A program made the position numbers and the translations under genes. 64,000 bases of DNA from Pelomonas dachongensis. Its GTDB lineage: Bacteria > Pseudomonadota > Gammaproteobacteria > Burkholderiales > Burkholderiaceae_C. The stretch lies in the NCBI RefSeq assembly GCF_043555865.1, contig NZ_JBIGHY010000005.1:248001-312000 (forward strand). Reading direction: 5' to 3'. Below the pieces are notes generated by a model. That model saw only the letters and a program-made list of their open reading frames with translations. It was not told the DNA's origin and did no database searches. Each line of letters starts with the position of its first letter. The first letter of the stretch is position 1. This document shows, one piece after another, positions 35,558 through 44,993 of this stretch.

Positions 35558-36040
35558 TTACACATAAGCAATCCAGCGGCCGCAGATGATGACGGCCAGC
35601 CAGAATCCTACCGACAGCAGGCCTTGCGCCCGCGCGGCGCGGTCCACCAGCGCCACCCCGCCACGCGCATGGAACCAGGCGGCGTTGATGCCCGCCGCCA
35701 TCAGCAGCCCCAGCTTGACGCGAAAGGCGGCATTGGCCAGCAGCTCCTGCGGCTGCGTGGCAAACATCGCCAGACCGGTCAACGCACACAGCGCGAAGCC
35801 CAGCAGCGCCAGCCGCAGCACCAGCCGGGCCAGCACCGCCAGGTCCAGTGCGCGCGCCAGGCCGAGCAGGCGCAGCTCGAACACCACGAGGCCGCCGAAC
35901 AACAGCGCCACTCCCACCACGTGGGCCGCTTCCAGCGCCGGGTAGGCCCAGGGGTGCGAGGCAAGGCTGGCGAACATGGCGGACGGCGTCAACGGAATCG
36001 CAAAGTCGGCAAGATTGACGCCAGAGGGCGGCGGCGTCAC
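35558..36040 (-). CDS. Small four-helix membrane protein (DUF6644-like)
   Basis: A 160-residue integral membrane protein with about four helices: ALEAAHVVGVALLFGGLVVFE, LVLRLALLGFALCALTGLAM, FRVKLGLLMAAGINAAWF and LSVGFWLAVIICGRWIAYV. HPWAYPALEAAH is the conserved N-terminal block of a family often found next to DUF6152 proteins. The start is GTG at 36040 or the internal ATG at 35977. Function unknown; it may be an envelope partner of the DUF6152-like protein. Only 37 bp separate its start from the divergent HDOD gene. Confidence 0.75.
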   Translation of the reverse strand: MTPPPSGVNLADFAIPLTPSAMFASLASHPWAYPALEAAHVVGVALLFGGLVVFELRLLGLARALDLAVLARLVLRLALLGFALCALTGLAMFATQPQELLANAAFRVKLGLLMAAGINAAWFHARGGVALVDRAARAQGLLSVGFWLAVIICGRWIAYV

Positions 36041-36077
36041 TGTAGCCGCGGCCCTGCCCCCCTATGATTTTCTGGCC

Positions 36078-36968
36078 ATGCAGACCCTCTCTCCCTCCCT
36101 CAGCGGCAAGGCCCAGCACATCCGCGACGACCTGGATCAGGCGCGTCGGCGCGGCCCCTTGCAGCACATCCAGATCCCGCCCTGCCCCGAGCTGCTCGCG
36201 CAGCTGCAGCAGGCCATGAGCCACCCCGAGCCCGACCTGAACCTGGTGGCGCGCATCGCCTCCAGCGACGTGGCCATGGCCGCCACGCTGCTGCGCATCG
36301 CCAACAGCCCGCTGTTCAAGCCGGTGGGCCTGCCCTGCACCACGGTGGGCCAGGCCATGAACCGCATCGGCCTGCGCGAGAGCGTGGCGGTGATGACGGG
36401 CTTCCTCGTGCAGCACGCCATTCCCGTCAACGCGCCGCAGCTGGCGCGCTTCTGGCAGCGCAGCACCAAGCGCGCCGTCGCGATGGCCACCATCGCGCAG
36501 CAACTGCCGGGTCTGTCGCCCGACCTGGCGCACAGCTTCGGCCTGTTCCTGCACGTGGGTCAGCCGGTGCTGCTGCAGAGCGTGCGCGGCTACGCCGCCA
36601 CTATGGTGGAGGCCGGCGCGCGCATCGACCGCCCCTACATCGCCACCGAGAACGCCAATCACAAGACCGATCACGCCGTGGTCGGCGCGCTGGTCATCCG
36701 CGTGTGGAACCTGGCGCCGCCGCTGATGGCGGCCATCCGGCTGCACCACGACCTGTCGGCGCTGGGCCATGCCGACATCGAGCCCGAAATCCATACGCTG
36801 ATCGCCGTGGGCCTGATCGCCGAGCACCTGATGCGCCGCCACGAGGGCCTGCCCGAGGATGCCGACTGGGCCGGCCACCACGCGGCCGCGATGGCATGGC
36901 TGCAGATTGGCTGGGAGGAGCTGTCACTCTGGGAAGAAGCCGTCAACGCGCAGTTCGACGCGGCCTGA
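36078..36968 (+). CDS. HDOD domain protein
   Basis: A 296-residue protein with the HDOD fold (about residues 25-230). IQIPPCPELLAQLQQAMSHP, AMAATLLRIANSPLFKPVGL, VGQAMNRIGLRESVAVM and FGLFLHVGQPVLLQS are family blocks; HHDLSAL lies in the second half. HDOD proteins lack phosphodiesterase activity and act as signalling adaptors, for example in motility or type IV pilus control. No output domain is fused. The ATG at 36078 follows the divergent DUF6644-like gene; a short membrane-anchored protein starts 7 nt downstream. Confidence 0.9.
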   Translation: MQTLSPSLSGKAQHIRDDLDQARRRGPLQHIQIPPCPELLAQLQQAMSHPEPDLNLVARIASSDVAMAATLLRIANSPLFKPVGLPCTTVGQAMNRIGLRESVAVMTGFLVQHAIPVNAPQLARFWQRSTKRAVAMATIAQQLPGLSPDLAHSFGLFLHVGQPVLLQSVRGYAATMVEAGARIDRPYIATENANHKTDHAVVGALVIRVWNLAPPLMAAIRLHHDLSALGHADIEPEIHTLIAVGLIAEHLMRRHEGLPEDADWAGHHAAAMAWLQIGWEELSLWEEAVNAQFDAA

Positions 36969-36975
36969 GCGGCTC

Positions 36976-37542
36976 ATGCGCCTGCCTCGCCTGCGGTTCA
37001 TCGTGCTGATCGCCATGGTGGCAGCGACGCTGGCCACGCTTGGCTGGTGGGTGTGGGGACCGTCCGGCGTGTTCGTGGAGCTGACGCGGCGCAGCTGGCG
37101 CATGGAGATCGTCGTCGAGCGCCTGCGCACCGAAACTGGCTCGGACTGGTGCGACGAGATGCCCGAGGGCGCCTACGACGTCAAGCGTCGCGTCATTGCC
37201 GACCCGACCGGCGTGCGCACCGAGCCCGGCGAGCACTGCCGCTACGAGCTGCTGGCCTGGCGGCGCAGCTGGATCGTCAAGAGCGAGGGCGGCCCCGGCG
37301 ACCGCCCCGAGTGGCCGCGCCCGCCGCTGCGCGTGGCGCCCCCTGGCCAGCCCGGCGGCGAGCGCCTGGGCCGGCGCGAGGCCTACTTCGAGATCGAACT
37401 GCGCGACCGCGCCGACCACGCCTGGATCTGCCGCGTGGATCCGGCGCGCTGGCGGCAGCTGCGCGAAGGCATGAGCTTTCGCATGCCGGTGGACCGCTTT
37501 GGCACAGCCAACTGCCCGGCGATGGTCGAGTCGCGGATCTGA
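36976..37542 (+). CDS. Membrane-anchored protein of unknown function
   Basis: A 188-residue protein with one N-terminal helix (FIVLIAMVAATLATLGWWVWG) and a periplasmic domain containing four Cys (DWCDEMPEG, EHCRYELLAW, WICRVDP, TANCPAMVE), probably disulfide bonded. I do not recognise the family. It begins 7 nt after the HDOD stop and is likely co-transcribed. Confidence 0.7.
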   Translation: MRLPRLRFIVLIAMVAATLATLGWWVWGPSGVFVELTRRSWRMEIVVERLRTETGSDWCDEMPEGAYDVKRRVIADPTGVRTEPGEHCRYELLAWRRSWIVKSEGGPGDRPEWPRPPLRVAPPGQPGGERLGRREAYFEIELRDRADHAWICRVDPARWRQLREGMSFRMPVDRFGTANCPAMVESRI

Positions 37543-37635
37543 GCCCGCGGCCGGCGGCGGCGCGGCGGTGAGACGGTGCAGAGACGCCCGCGCTGCAGCA
37601 TGCGGCGCAGCACCCCTCTGCCCGGAAGCCGCACC

Positions 37636-40600
37636 ATGAACAAGCCCCCCCGCCCGACTGCCCTTGCCGCCACGCTGGCCCTGCTGGGCGCCCTGTTGCC
37701 GCCGCCGGTTGCAGAGGCGGCGACCTGGTCCTGGAGCGGTGCCGCCAGCGCCAACTGGAGCGACGCGGCCAACTGGCTGCAAGGCCTGCCCCAGCCGGGC
37801 GCCGACACCGTGCTGGTGCTGGATGCGGCAACCCGCGCCAGCAGCTTCAACGACATTGCCGGTGGCTTCGCGCTGCACGGCCTGACGCTCGGCGCCAGCG
37901 CCCGCGCGCCGCTGCTGGCCGGCCAGCCGCTGATCTTCCAGGGTGACGGCGCCTTCCTGCGCATGCAGTCCGACGGCGGCCATGGCCGCGTGGAGACGGC
38001 GCTGCGGCTGGACACCACGCTGCAGGTCCATGGCGGCCCGAGCCTCGACAGCCAGCTGATCTTGCTGGGCGCCATCAGCGGCAGCGGCGGGCTGACGGTG
38101 GCGGACGGCACCGTCGTGCTCGGCAACGCCAGCAGCAGCTTCACCGGCGCGACGACGGTGGCCCGCGGCGCCCGGCTGGGCGTTTCCCGGCAGGGACTGG
38201 GCAGCACGGCGTCGATCACCGTGCACGACGGCGCCGAGCTGCAACTGGTGGGCGGCGGCACGGCGCTCGTGTCGGCCCCGATGCTGCTGGGCGGCACGCT
38301 CAGCAGCAGCGCTCAGAAGGTGACCAACTTCCTGGGCCAGCCGGTGGCAGCGGCCTTTGTCACCGGGCCGGTCACACTCAGTGGCGCGGCACGCATCCAC
38401 GCGCAGGGGGCGACCGGCACCGGCCTGGAAGCGGCCGAGTTCGTCATCAACGGCACGGTGGACCGCGCCGGCCAGACGCTGACGCTGGACACGGCGGGCC
38501 TCAACAACAGCCTGCTGGTGAACGGCGGCGTGCGCGGCGACGGCGTGCTGCGGGTGCGGCCCCAGGGCGGCGCGATCCGCATTGCCGGCGTGCACGGTGA
38601 TGGCGAGCTGAAGTTCGACGGCAGCGGCGGCAGCGTCACCCTGGGCGCGGTCAGCGGCAACGGCGCGCTGAACGTGGCCTTCGACGGCTTCGGCTCGGTG
38701 CTCGCGCAGGGCGCCATCGGCGGCGCGCGGCCGGTGCGCGTCAGCGGCGGCGTTCTGGACCTGGGCCACCTGGCGCACAGCTTCGTCGGCCGCATCGACT
38801 TGGTCGGCGCGGGCGAGATCATCGCCAACACCGAGGCCCAGCTGGGCGACGCAGCCAACACGCTGCGCTTCGAGCAGGGCGGCGTGCTGCAGCTGAGCAC
38901 GCCAGTGGGCACCTTGAACCGCGCGATCACGACGACCGGCGGCAACGGCGCAGTGTTCGTGTCGCCGGGCGCCCGGCTGGACGTCGGCGCCAACATCACA
39001 GGCGACGGCGGCCTGGCCTTCGTCAACTTCGGCCTGCGCGCGCACGTCACGCTGAGCGGCAACAACAGCTTTTCCGGCGGGCTGGGCGTAGCGGAGGGCA
39101 TCTTGCTGAGCTTCGCCAACGACACCAACCTCGGCGCCGCCGGCATGCCGGTGCGGCTCAACGGCGTGCTGGCGCTGCCAGCCGGCTTCGCGCTCGACCG
39201 GCCCCTGGAGCTGGGCAGCAACAACGCGCAGCTCAGCGCGTCGACGGCCGGGCGCTACGTCGTCAGCGGTGACCTCAGCGGCGACGGCCGGCTGGGCCTA
39301 GGCGGCGCGCAGGCCGAGACGGTGTTCGTGCTGACCGGCCGCAACACCCACACCGGCGGAGTGCAGGTGGCCGGCAACGCGCAACGCGGCACGGCGGTGC
39401 TGGAGCTGTCCAGCGACGCCGCGCTGGGCGCCACCAGCGGCGTGCTGGACCTGGGCCGCGCCAATGGCTTCGGCAGCCTGCCCGGCACGCTGCGCGCCAC
39501 GGGCGACCTGGCCATCGCCGCCACGCGCAGCACCAGCTTCCGCGACATGACGGTGGACACCAACGGCTTCAACGTGGTGTTCAACCAGCCCATCAGCGGG
39601 CTGGGCATCACCAAGGCTGGCCTGGGCACGTGGACCCTCAACACCGCCAACAGCAATGCCAGCAACAGCCAGCAGGTCGACGTAACTCAGGGCCGCCTGC
39701 TGCTGGGCGTGGCCGAGGCGCTGGGCCGACGCAGCAACGTGAGCGTGGACGACGGCGCGGTGCTGGACCTGGGCGGCCGCTCGCACACCTTCGCGTCGCT
39801 GACGACCGCCAGCGGCGCCGAGCTGCAGCTGGGCAGTGGCGCGCGGCTGGACGCGCTGTTCGGCGTGCTGGACGGCAGCGTGAAGGGCCAGGGCACGCTG
39901 GTGGTGGGCCGGCCGGGCTTCTCGCCGGGCAATCTGGTGTTGAACGCGGCCAACGGCTTCAGCGGCGGCATCGAGGTGAGCCACGGCAGCCGCCTCGACG
40001 TGGGCCACGACCAGGCGCTGGGCGCGGCGGGCAACCTGCTGCGGCTGGACGGCGGCACGCTGGCCACGCGCGGCACGCTGGCGGCACCGCTGGTCATCAC
40101 GGCCGCGATGAACCTGGAAATCGGCTCGGGTGGCGCGGGCTTTCAGGCCGGCGGGCAATCGTTGGTCGTCGAACGCGCGCTGACCGGCAGCGCACCGCTG
40201 GCCTTCATGGGAGGCAGCCGCCCTGGCGACAGCGGTGCGAAGTACGACGTTCGGCTGGCAAACAAGGCCAACAGCTTCGTCGGCGATGTGCAACTGGGCG
40301 ACGCACGTGGCGTGGGTGACGCGGTGGTGGGCATCACTGCCGACGGCTCGCTGGGTGCGGCCACCAACCGCGTGACGCTGGGCCAGCGCTTCTTCGACGG
40401 CGAGAGCACGCGCACGGCCAGGGGCGGCCTGCGCGCCTATGACCACGTGACGCTGGCCGGCAGCCGCGACATCCGCCTGGACGGCGAGAGCGGCAACACC
40501 GCCGGCTTCATCGACACGAACGGCTTCACGGTCGTGCTGCAGGGCGGCATCTCCGAGTTGTCGCCCGAGCTCGGCCTGCTGAAGACCGGCACGGGCACGC

Positions 40601-41157
40601 TGGTGATGAACGGCGTCAGCAGCTACAGGGGCACCACTGTCGTCGACGAAGGCGTGCTGGGCGGCCATGGCGAGCTGGAACGCGTACAGATGGGGGCGGC
40701 CGTGCTGGCGCCGGGCGAGAGCGCGGGCCTGCTGACGCTGCGCAGTGGCCTCAGCTTCAGCGGTGGCGGCCAGCTGTGGATGGAGCTGGGCGGCCTGACG
40801 CGTGGCAGCGGCTATGACGCGCTGGACGTGGGCGGTGCGGTGGACCTGGGCAGTGACACGCTGCTGACGCTGGACTTCATCGCCGGCTTTGCGGCGCAGG
40901 TGCGGCCGGAGCAGCGCTTCCAGCTGCTGAACGCCGGCGGCGGTCTGTTCGGCCAGTTCGCCAACGTGGCGGACGGCGGGCGGCTGCTGACGGCCGACGG
41001 CACCGGCAGCTTCATCGTGCACTACGGCGACGGCGAAGGGGTGTACCTGTCGGACTACGCCGCCGCGGCGGCTGTGCCGGAACCTTCGACCTGGCTACTG
41101 ATGGGGCTGGGGCTGGTGGGCGTGTGGCTGCGCGGGCGACGCCAGACGGCTCGCTGA
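37636..41157 (+). CDS. Giant PEP-CTERM protein with autotransporter-type beta-strand repeats
   Basis: A 1173-residue exported protein. After a signal peptide (LAATLALLGALLPPPVAEAA) comes ATWSWSGAASANWSDAANWL, the usual start of pectate-lyase-like or haemagglutinin-type right-handed helix proteins. Repeats of the autotransporter-associated beta-strand type follow (SGSGGLTVADGTVVLGNA; LSGNNSFSGGLGVAEG; LLKTGTGTLVMNGVSSYRGT). It ends with VPEPSTWLLMGLGLVGVWLR plus GRRQTAR, a PEP-CTERM sorting tail, recognised by an exosortase encoded elsewhere. There is no autotransporter barrel. A surface or biofilm-matrix role is plausible. Its stop is 2 nt from the convergent small membrane gene. Confidence 0.9.
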   Translation: MNKPPRPTALAATLALLGALLPPPVAEAATWSWSGAASANWSDAANWLQGLPQPGADTVLVLDAATRASSFNDIAGGFALHGLTLGASARAPLLAGQPLIFQGDGAFLRMQSDGGHGRVETALRLDTTLQVHGGPSLDSQLILLGAISGSGGLTVADGTVVLGNASSSFTGATTVARGARLGVSRQGLGSTASITVHDGAELQLVGGGTALVSAPMLLGGTLSSSAQKVTNFLGQPVAAAFVTGPVTLSGAARIHAQGATGTGLEAAEFVINGTVDRAGQTLTLDTAGLNNSLLVNGGVRGDGVLRVRPQGGAIRIAGVHGDGELKFDGSGGSVTLGAVSGNGALNVAFDGFGSVLAQGAIGGARPVRVSGGVLDLGHLAHSFVGRIDLVGAGEIIANTEAQLGDAANTLRFEQGGVLQLSTPVGTLNRAITTTGGNGAVFVSPGARLDVGANITGDGGLAFVNFGLRAHVTLSGNNSFSGGLGVAEGILLSFANDTNLGAAGMPVRLNGVLALPAGFALDRPLELGSNNAQLSASTAGRYVVSGDLSGDGRLGLGGAQAETVFVLTGRNTHTGGVQVAGNAQRGTAVLELSSDAALGATSGVLDLGRANGFGSLPGTLRATGDLAIAATRSTSFRDMTVDTNGFNVVFNQPISGLGITKAGLGTWTLNTANSNASNSQQVDVTQGRLLLGVAEALGRRSNVSVDDGAVLDLGGRSHTFASLTTASGAELQLGSGARLDALFGVLDGSVKGQGTLVVGRPGFSPGNLVLNAANGFSGGIEVSHGSRLDVGHDQALGAAGNLLRLDGGTLATRGTLAAPLVITAAMNLEIGSGGAGFQAGGQSLVVERALTGSAPLAFMGGSRPGDSGAKYDVRLANKANSFVGDVQLGDARGVGDAVVGITADGSLGAATNRVTLGQRFFDGESTRTARGGLRAYDHVTLAGSRDIRLDGESGNTAGFIDTNGFTVVLQGGISELSPELGLLKTGTGTLVMNGVSSYRGTTVVDEGVLGGHGELERVQMGAAVLAPGESAGLLTLRSGLSFSGGGQLWMELGGLTRGSGYDALDVGGAVDLGSDTLLTLDFIAGFAAQVRPEQRFQLLNAGGGLFGQFANVADGGRLLTADGTGSFIVHYGDGEGVYLSDYAAAAAVPEPSTWLLMGLGLVGVWLRGRRQTAR

Positions 41158-41159
41158 GG

Positions 41160-41372
41160 CTAGTGGAACAACTGCCAGGCGGCCACGGCGACGTGGCCCC
41201 AGACCAGCAGGTTGAAGCACAGCAGCGTGAACACGCGCAGGAAGTTCCAGAACCCGCGCGCCCGCTGAAGGGCTGCGTCTTCGCCGGTGAAGACATAGAT
41301 GCCCATGAAGAGCGCCGACGGCAGCAGCGTGGCACCCATCACCAGGGCCATGAGCCAGTAGAAGAAGGTCAT
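41160..41372 (-). CDS. Small two-helix membrane protein
   Basis: A 70-residue protein, MTFFYWLMALVMGATLLPSA at the N-terminus, with helices at about 5-25 and 47-67 (LLCFNLLVWGHVAVAAWQLF). It is transcribed convergently with the PEP-CTERM gene. I do not recognise a family. The start is set at the ATG at 41372 as an upstream frame has no features. Confidence 0.6.
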   Translation of the reverse strand: MTFFYWLMALVMGATLLPSALFMGIYVFTGEDAALQRARGFWNFLRVFTLLCFNLLVWGHVAVAAWQLFH

Positions 41373-41433
41373 GGCGGCATTGTCGCCACGTCCGAAGCCG
41401 CTGCAGCCTGCCGTTAGCCCCAGGACCGGGCAC

Positions 41434-41463
41434 AAAAAAGCCCGGACCGTTGCCGGACCGGGC
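41434..41463 (-). terminator. Rho-independent terminator of the pyruvate dehydrogenase operon
   Basis: On the minus strand, a hairpin GCCCGG-T-CCG-GCAA-CGG-T-CCGGGC (41440-41463) is followed by six T residues (41434-41439). It lies 24 bp after the lpdA stop. Confidence 0.85.
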
Positions 41464-41486
41464 TGCTGGCGGCGGGGCCGCGCGGC

Positions 41487-43292
41487 TTACTTCTTGCGCA
41501 CCGGCGGCACGTCCGTGCAGGAGCCGTGCGCCACTTCCGCGGCCATGCCCAGGCTTTCGCCCAGCGTGGGGTGCGGGTGGATGGTCTTGCCGATGTCCAC
41601 CGCGTCCGCGCCCATCTCGATGGCCAGCGCGATCTCGCCGATCATGTCGCCGGCATGCGTGCCGACAATGCCGCCGCCAATGATGCGGTGGCTTTCCTCG
41701 TCGAATAGCAGCTTGGTGAACCCTTCGTCGCGGCCGTTGGCGATCGCGCGGCCCGAAGCCGTCCACGGGAACAGGCCCTTGGTGACCTTGATGCCCTTGG
41801 CCTTGGCCTCGTCCTCGGTGATGCCCACCCAGGCCACCTCGGGGTCCGTGTAGGCGACGCTCGGGATCACGCGGGCGTCGAACTGGCTCTTCTTGAGCTT
41901 CTCATCACCCAGCAGTTCACCGGCGATGACTTCCGCCGCCACATGGCCTTCGTGCACGGCCTTGTGGGCCAGCATGGGTTGGCCGACGATGTCGCCGATG
42001 GCAAAAACGCTGGGCACATTGGTGCGCATCTGCACGTCGACCGGGATGAAACCGCGGTCGGTGATGACGACACCGGCGTTCTCGGCAGCGATCTTCTTGC
42101 CGTTGGGCGTGCGGCCCACGGCCTGCAGCACGAGGTCGTAGCGCTGCGGTTCCTTCGGGGCGCCTTCGCCTTCGAAAGTCACCCAGATGCCGTCCGGCTT
42201 GGCCTCGGCACCGACCGTCTTCGTGTTCAACATGATGTTGTCGAAGCGGTGCGCGTTGAACTTCTGCCAGACCTTGACGAGGTCGCGATCGGCACCGGTC
42301 ATCAGCGTGGGCAGCATCTCGACGACGTCCAGGCGCGCGCCGAGCGTGGAGTACACCGTGCCCATTTCCAGGCCGATGATGCCGCCGCCGACGATGAGCA
42401 TCTTCTCGGCCTCGATGTCCATTTCCAGCGCGCCGGTCGAGTCGACGATGCGCGGGTCGTTGGGCAGGAAGGGCAGACGCACGGCCTGCGAGCCGGCCGC
42501 GATGATGAGCCGCTTGAACGCCACGGTCTGCACCGCGCCGGTCTTGGCCTGGCCCGTCGCGCCGTCGGTCGCTTCGACCTTCAGGTGCTGCGCATCCACC
42601 AGTGAGCCGACACCGCGCAGCACCGTCACCTTGCGCATTTTGGCCATGGCGTTGAGACCGTTGGTCAGCTTGCCGGTGACCTTGTTCTTGTGCGCTCGCA
42701 GCTTGGCGATGTCCACCTCGGGTTCGCCAAACTTCACGCCCAGGTCGGCCATGTGGCTGACCTCGTCCATGACCGCTGCCACGTGCAGCAGCGCCTTGGA
42801 CGGGATGCAACCTACGTTCAGGCAGACGCCACCCAGCGTCGCGTAGCGCTCGACGAGGGCGACCTTCAGGCCCAGGTCGGCGGCGCGGAAGGCGGCGGAG
42901 TAGCCACCGGGGCCGCCGCCGAGGACGACGAGGTCGAAGGCCTGGTCGGCGCTGCCCGAATAGGTCGCGGCGACCGGGGCCGGTGCGGCGGCAACGGGTG
43001 CCGGTGCGGCCGCAGCAGGAGCCGGCGCGGAGACAGGTGCCGGTGCGGCCGCGTCGCTGTTTTCCAGCGACACGATGACCGAGCCCTTGGCAACCTTGTC
43101 GCCGATCTTGACCTTGACTTCCTTGACGACACCGGCCGACGACGACGGGATCTCCATCGACGCCTTGTCGCTCTCGACGGTGATCAGGCTCTGCTCGACC
43201 TTGACGGTGTCGCCGGGCTTGACCAGCAGCTCGATGACGCCGACTTCGTCGAAGTCGCCGATGTCGGGAACTTGAACTTCAATGAGTGCCAT
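41487..43292 (-). CDS. lpdA: Dihydrolipoyl dehydrogenase (E3) with N-terminal lipoyl domain
   Basis: A 601-residue flavoprotein. The first 75 residues are a lipoyl domain (VESDKASMEIPSS, lipoylated K43), then an Ala/Pro linker, then E3: FAD motif VVLGGGPGGYSAAFRA, redox-active disulfide GGVCLNVGCIPSKALLH, NAD motif IVGGGIIGLEMG and C-terminal HPHPTLGESLGMAAEVAHG with the catalytic His-Glu. It reoxidises the dihydrolipoamide of E2. An E3 carrying its own lipoyl domain is common in betaproteobacteria such as Ralstonia and Neisseria. It is last in the aceE-aceF-lpdA operon, 15 nt from aceF. Confidence 0.97.
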   Translation of the reverse strand: MALIEVQVPDIGDFDEVGVIELLVKPGDTVKVEQSLITVESDKASMEIPSSSAGVVKEVKVKIGDKVAKGSVIVSLENSDAAAPAPVSAPAPAAAAPAPVAAAPAPVAATYSGSADQAFDLVVLGGGPGGYSAAFRAADLGLKVALVERYATLGGVCLNVGCIPSKALLHVAAVMDEVSHMADLGVKFGEPEVDIAKLRAHKNKVTGKLTNGLNAMAKMRKVTVLRGVGSLVDAQHLKVEATDGATGQAKTGAVQTVAFKRLIIAAGSQAVRLPFLPNDPRIVDSTGALEMDIEAEKMLIVGGGIIGLEMGTVYSTLGARLDVVEMLPTLMTGADRDLVKVWQKFNAHRFDNIMLNTKTVGAEAKPDGIWVTFEGEGAPKEPQRYDLVLQAVGRTPNGKKIAAENAGVVITDRGFIPVDVQMRTNVPSVFAIGDIVGQPMLAHKAVHEGHVAAEVIAGELLGDEKLKKSQFDARVIPSVAYTDPEVAWVGITEDEAKAKGIKVTKGLFPWTASGRAIANGRDEGFTKLLFDEESHRIIGGGIVGTHAGDMIGEIALAIEMGADAVDIGKTIHPHPTLGESLGMAAEVAHGSCTDVPPVRKK

Positions 43293-43307
43293 TGGTCCTG
43301 CTCCCGA

Positions 43308-44975
43308 TCAGAGGGCGATGCGACGGAAGTCCGCCAGCAGCGACGCGAAGTAAACGTTGAAGCGCGCGGCCGCGGCGCCGTCGATGACGCGGTGGTCCCA
43401 GCTCAGCGACAGCGGCAGGATCAGGCGCGGCACGAACTGTTTGCCGTCCCACACGGGCTCCGTGCTGCTCTTGCAGACGCCCATGATGGCGACTTCCGGC
43501 GCGTTGATGATGGGCGTGAAGTACTTGCCACCGATGCCGCCTAGGCTACTGATCGAGAAGCAGCCGCCGCTCATGTCGGCCGGGCCCAGCTTGCCATCGC
43601 GTGCCTTCTTGGCCAGCTCCGACATCTCGGCGCTGATCTGGAAGATGCCCTTCTTGTCGGCGTCCTTGATGACGGGCACGACCAGGCCGTTGGGCGTGTC
43701 GGCCGCGAAGCCGATGTGGAAGTACTGCTTCAGGACGAGCGTGTCACCGTCCAGCGAGCTGTTGAACTCGGGGAACTTCTTCAGCGCCGCGACGGCCGCC
43801 TTGATCATGAAGGCGAGCATCGTGACTTTGATGCCGGCCTTCTCGTTCTCCTTGTTCAGCTGGACGCGGAAGGCTTCGAGCTCGGTGATGTCCGCGTCGT
43901 CATGGTTGGTGACGTGGGGGATGACCACCCAGTTGCGATGCAGGTTGGCGCCCGAGATCTTCTTGATGCGGGACAGTTCCTTGCGCTCGATGGCGCCGAA
44001 CTTCTCGAAGTCGACCTTCGGCCAGGCCAGGACGTTCAAGCCCGCACCGCCGCCGCTGCCAGCCGCAGGGGCGGCGGCCTTCTGCGCAGCGGTCTGCGTC
44101 GTGCCGGCCATGACGGCCTTGACGAAGCCCTGCACGTCACTCTCGGTGATGCGACCCTTGGCGCCCGAGCCTCTCACTTCGCCCAGCGGCACGCCCAGCT
44201 CGCGGGCGAGCTTGCGGATGCTGGGCGACGCGTGCGGCAGCTGGCCGGTAGGCGTGGTGGGCTGGTGCGCGGGCAGTGCCGCGGCCGGTGCGGCGCTGAC
44301 CTGCGCCGGCGCGGCTGCGGGCGCTGCAGCGGCGGGAGCCGGCGCAGCAACGGCAGGCGCCGGGGCGGGCGCTGCGGTGGCGCCACCAGCGGCCTTCACG
44401 CGGGCCAGCGGCGAGCCCTTGGCGACCTTGTCGCCGATCTTGACCAGCAGCTCCTCGACGACGCCGGCCGTGGAGGACGGGATCTCCATCGAGGCCTTGT
44501 CGCTCTCGACGGTGATCAGGCTCTGCTCGACCTTGACGGTGTCGCCCACCTTGACCAGTAGCTCGATGACGGCGACCTCGTCGAAGTCACCGATGTCCGG
44601 CACGACGACGGAGACGCTGCCACCAGCGGCGGCCGGGGCAGCCGCCGGCTCGGCGGCAGGCCCCGGGGCGGGGGCCGCGGTGGCGGGTGCCGGCGCGGGC
44701 GCTGCGGCTGCGGCTGCGGGCGCTGGCGCGGCGGCGGCATCGCCCTCCACCACGACGAGCACGCTGCCCTGCTTGACCTTGTCGCCGACGGCGACCTTGA
44801 TCTCCTTGACCACACCGGCCTGCGACGACGGGATCTCCATCGACGCCTTGTCGCTTTCGACGGTCACCAGGCTCTGCTCGACCTTGACGGTGTCGCCGAC
44901 CTTGACCAGCAGCTCGATGACGCCGACCTCGTCGAAATCGCCGATGTCGGGAACCTTGACTTCAACCAATGCCAT
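43308..44975 (-). CDS. aceF: Pyruvate dehydrogenase E2, dihydrolipoamide acetyltransferase
   Basis: A 555-residue core subunit. Two N-terminal lipoyl domains (lipoylated K43 and about K160, both in ESDKASMEIPSS) are joined by Ala/Pro-rich linkers, followed by a peripheral subunit-binding domain (ASPSIRKLARELGVPLGEVR about 260) and the catalytic domain with DHRVIDGAAAARF near the end (His-Asp catalytic residues). It transfers acetyl groups to CoA. The two lipoyl domains and the one on LpdA are nearly identical in sequence. Starts 18 nt downstream of the aceE stop. Confidence 0.97.
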   Translation of the reverse strand: MALVEVKVPDIGDFDEVGVIELLVKVGDTVKVEQSLVTVESDKASMEIPSSQAGVVKEIKVAVGDKVKQGSVLVVVEGDAAAAPAPAAAAAAPAPAPATAAPAPGPAAEPAAAPAAAGGSVSVVVPDIGDFDEVAVIELLVKVGDTVKVEQSLITVESDKASMEIPSSTAGVVEELLVKIGDKVAKGSPLARVKAAGGATAAPAPAPAVAAPAPAAAAPAAAPAQVSAAPAAALPAHQPTTPTGQLPHASPSIRKLARELGVPLGEVRGSGAKGRITESDVQGFVKAVMAGTTQTAAQKAAAPAAGSGGGAGLNVLAWPKVDFEKFGAIERKELSRIKKISGANLHRNWVVIPHVTNHDDADITELEAFRVQLNKENEKAGIKVTMLAFMIKAAVAALKKFPEFNSSLDGDTLVLKQYFHIGFAADTPNGLVVPVIKDADKKGIFQISAEMSELAKKARDGKLGPADMSGGCFSISSLGGIGGKYFTPIINAPEVAIMGVCKSSTEPVWDGKQFVPRLILPLSLSWDHRVIDGAAAARFNVYFASLLADFRRIAL

Positions 44976-44993
44976 GTCTTGTCTCCCGGGCTC

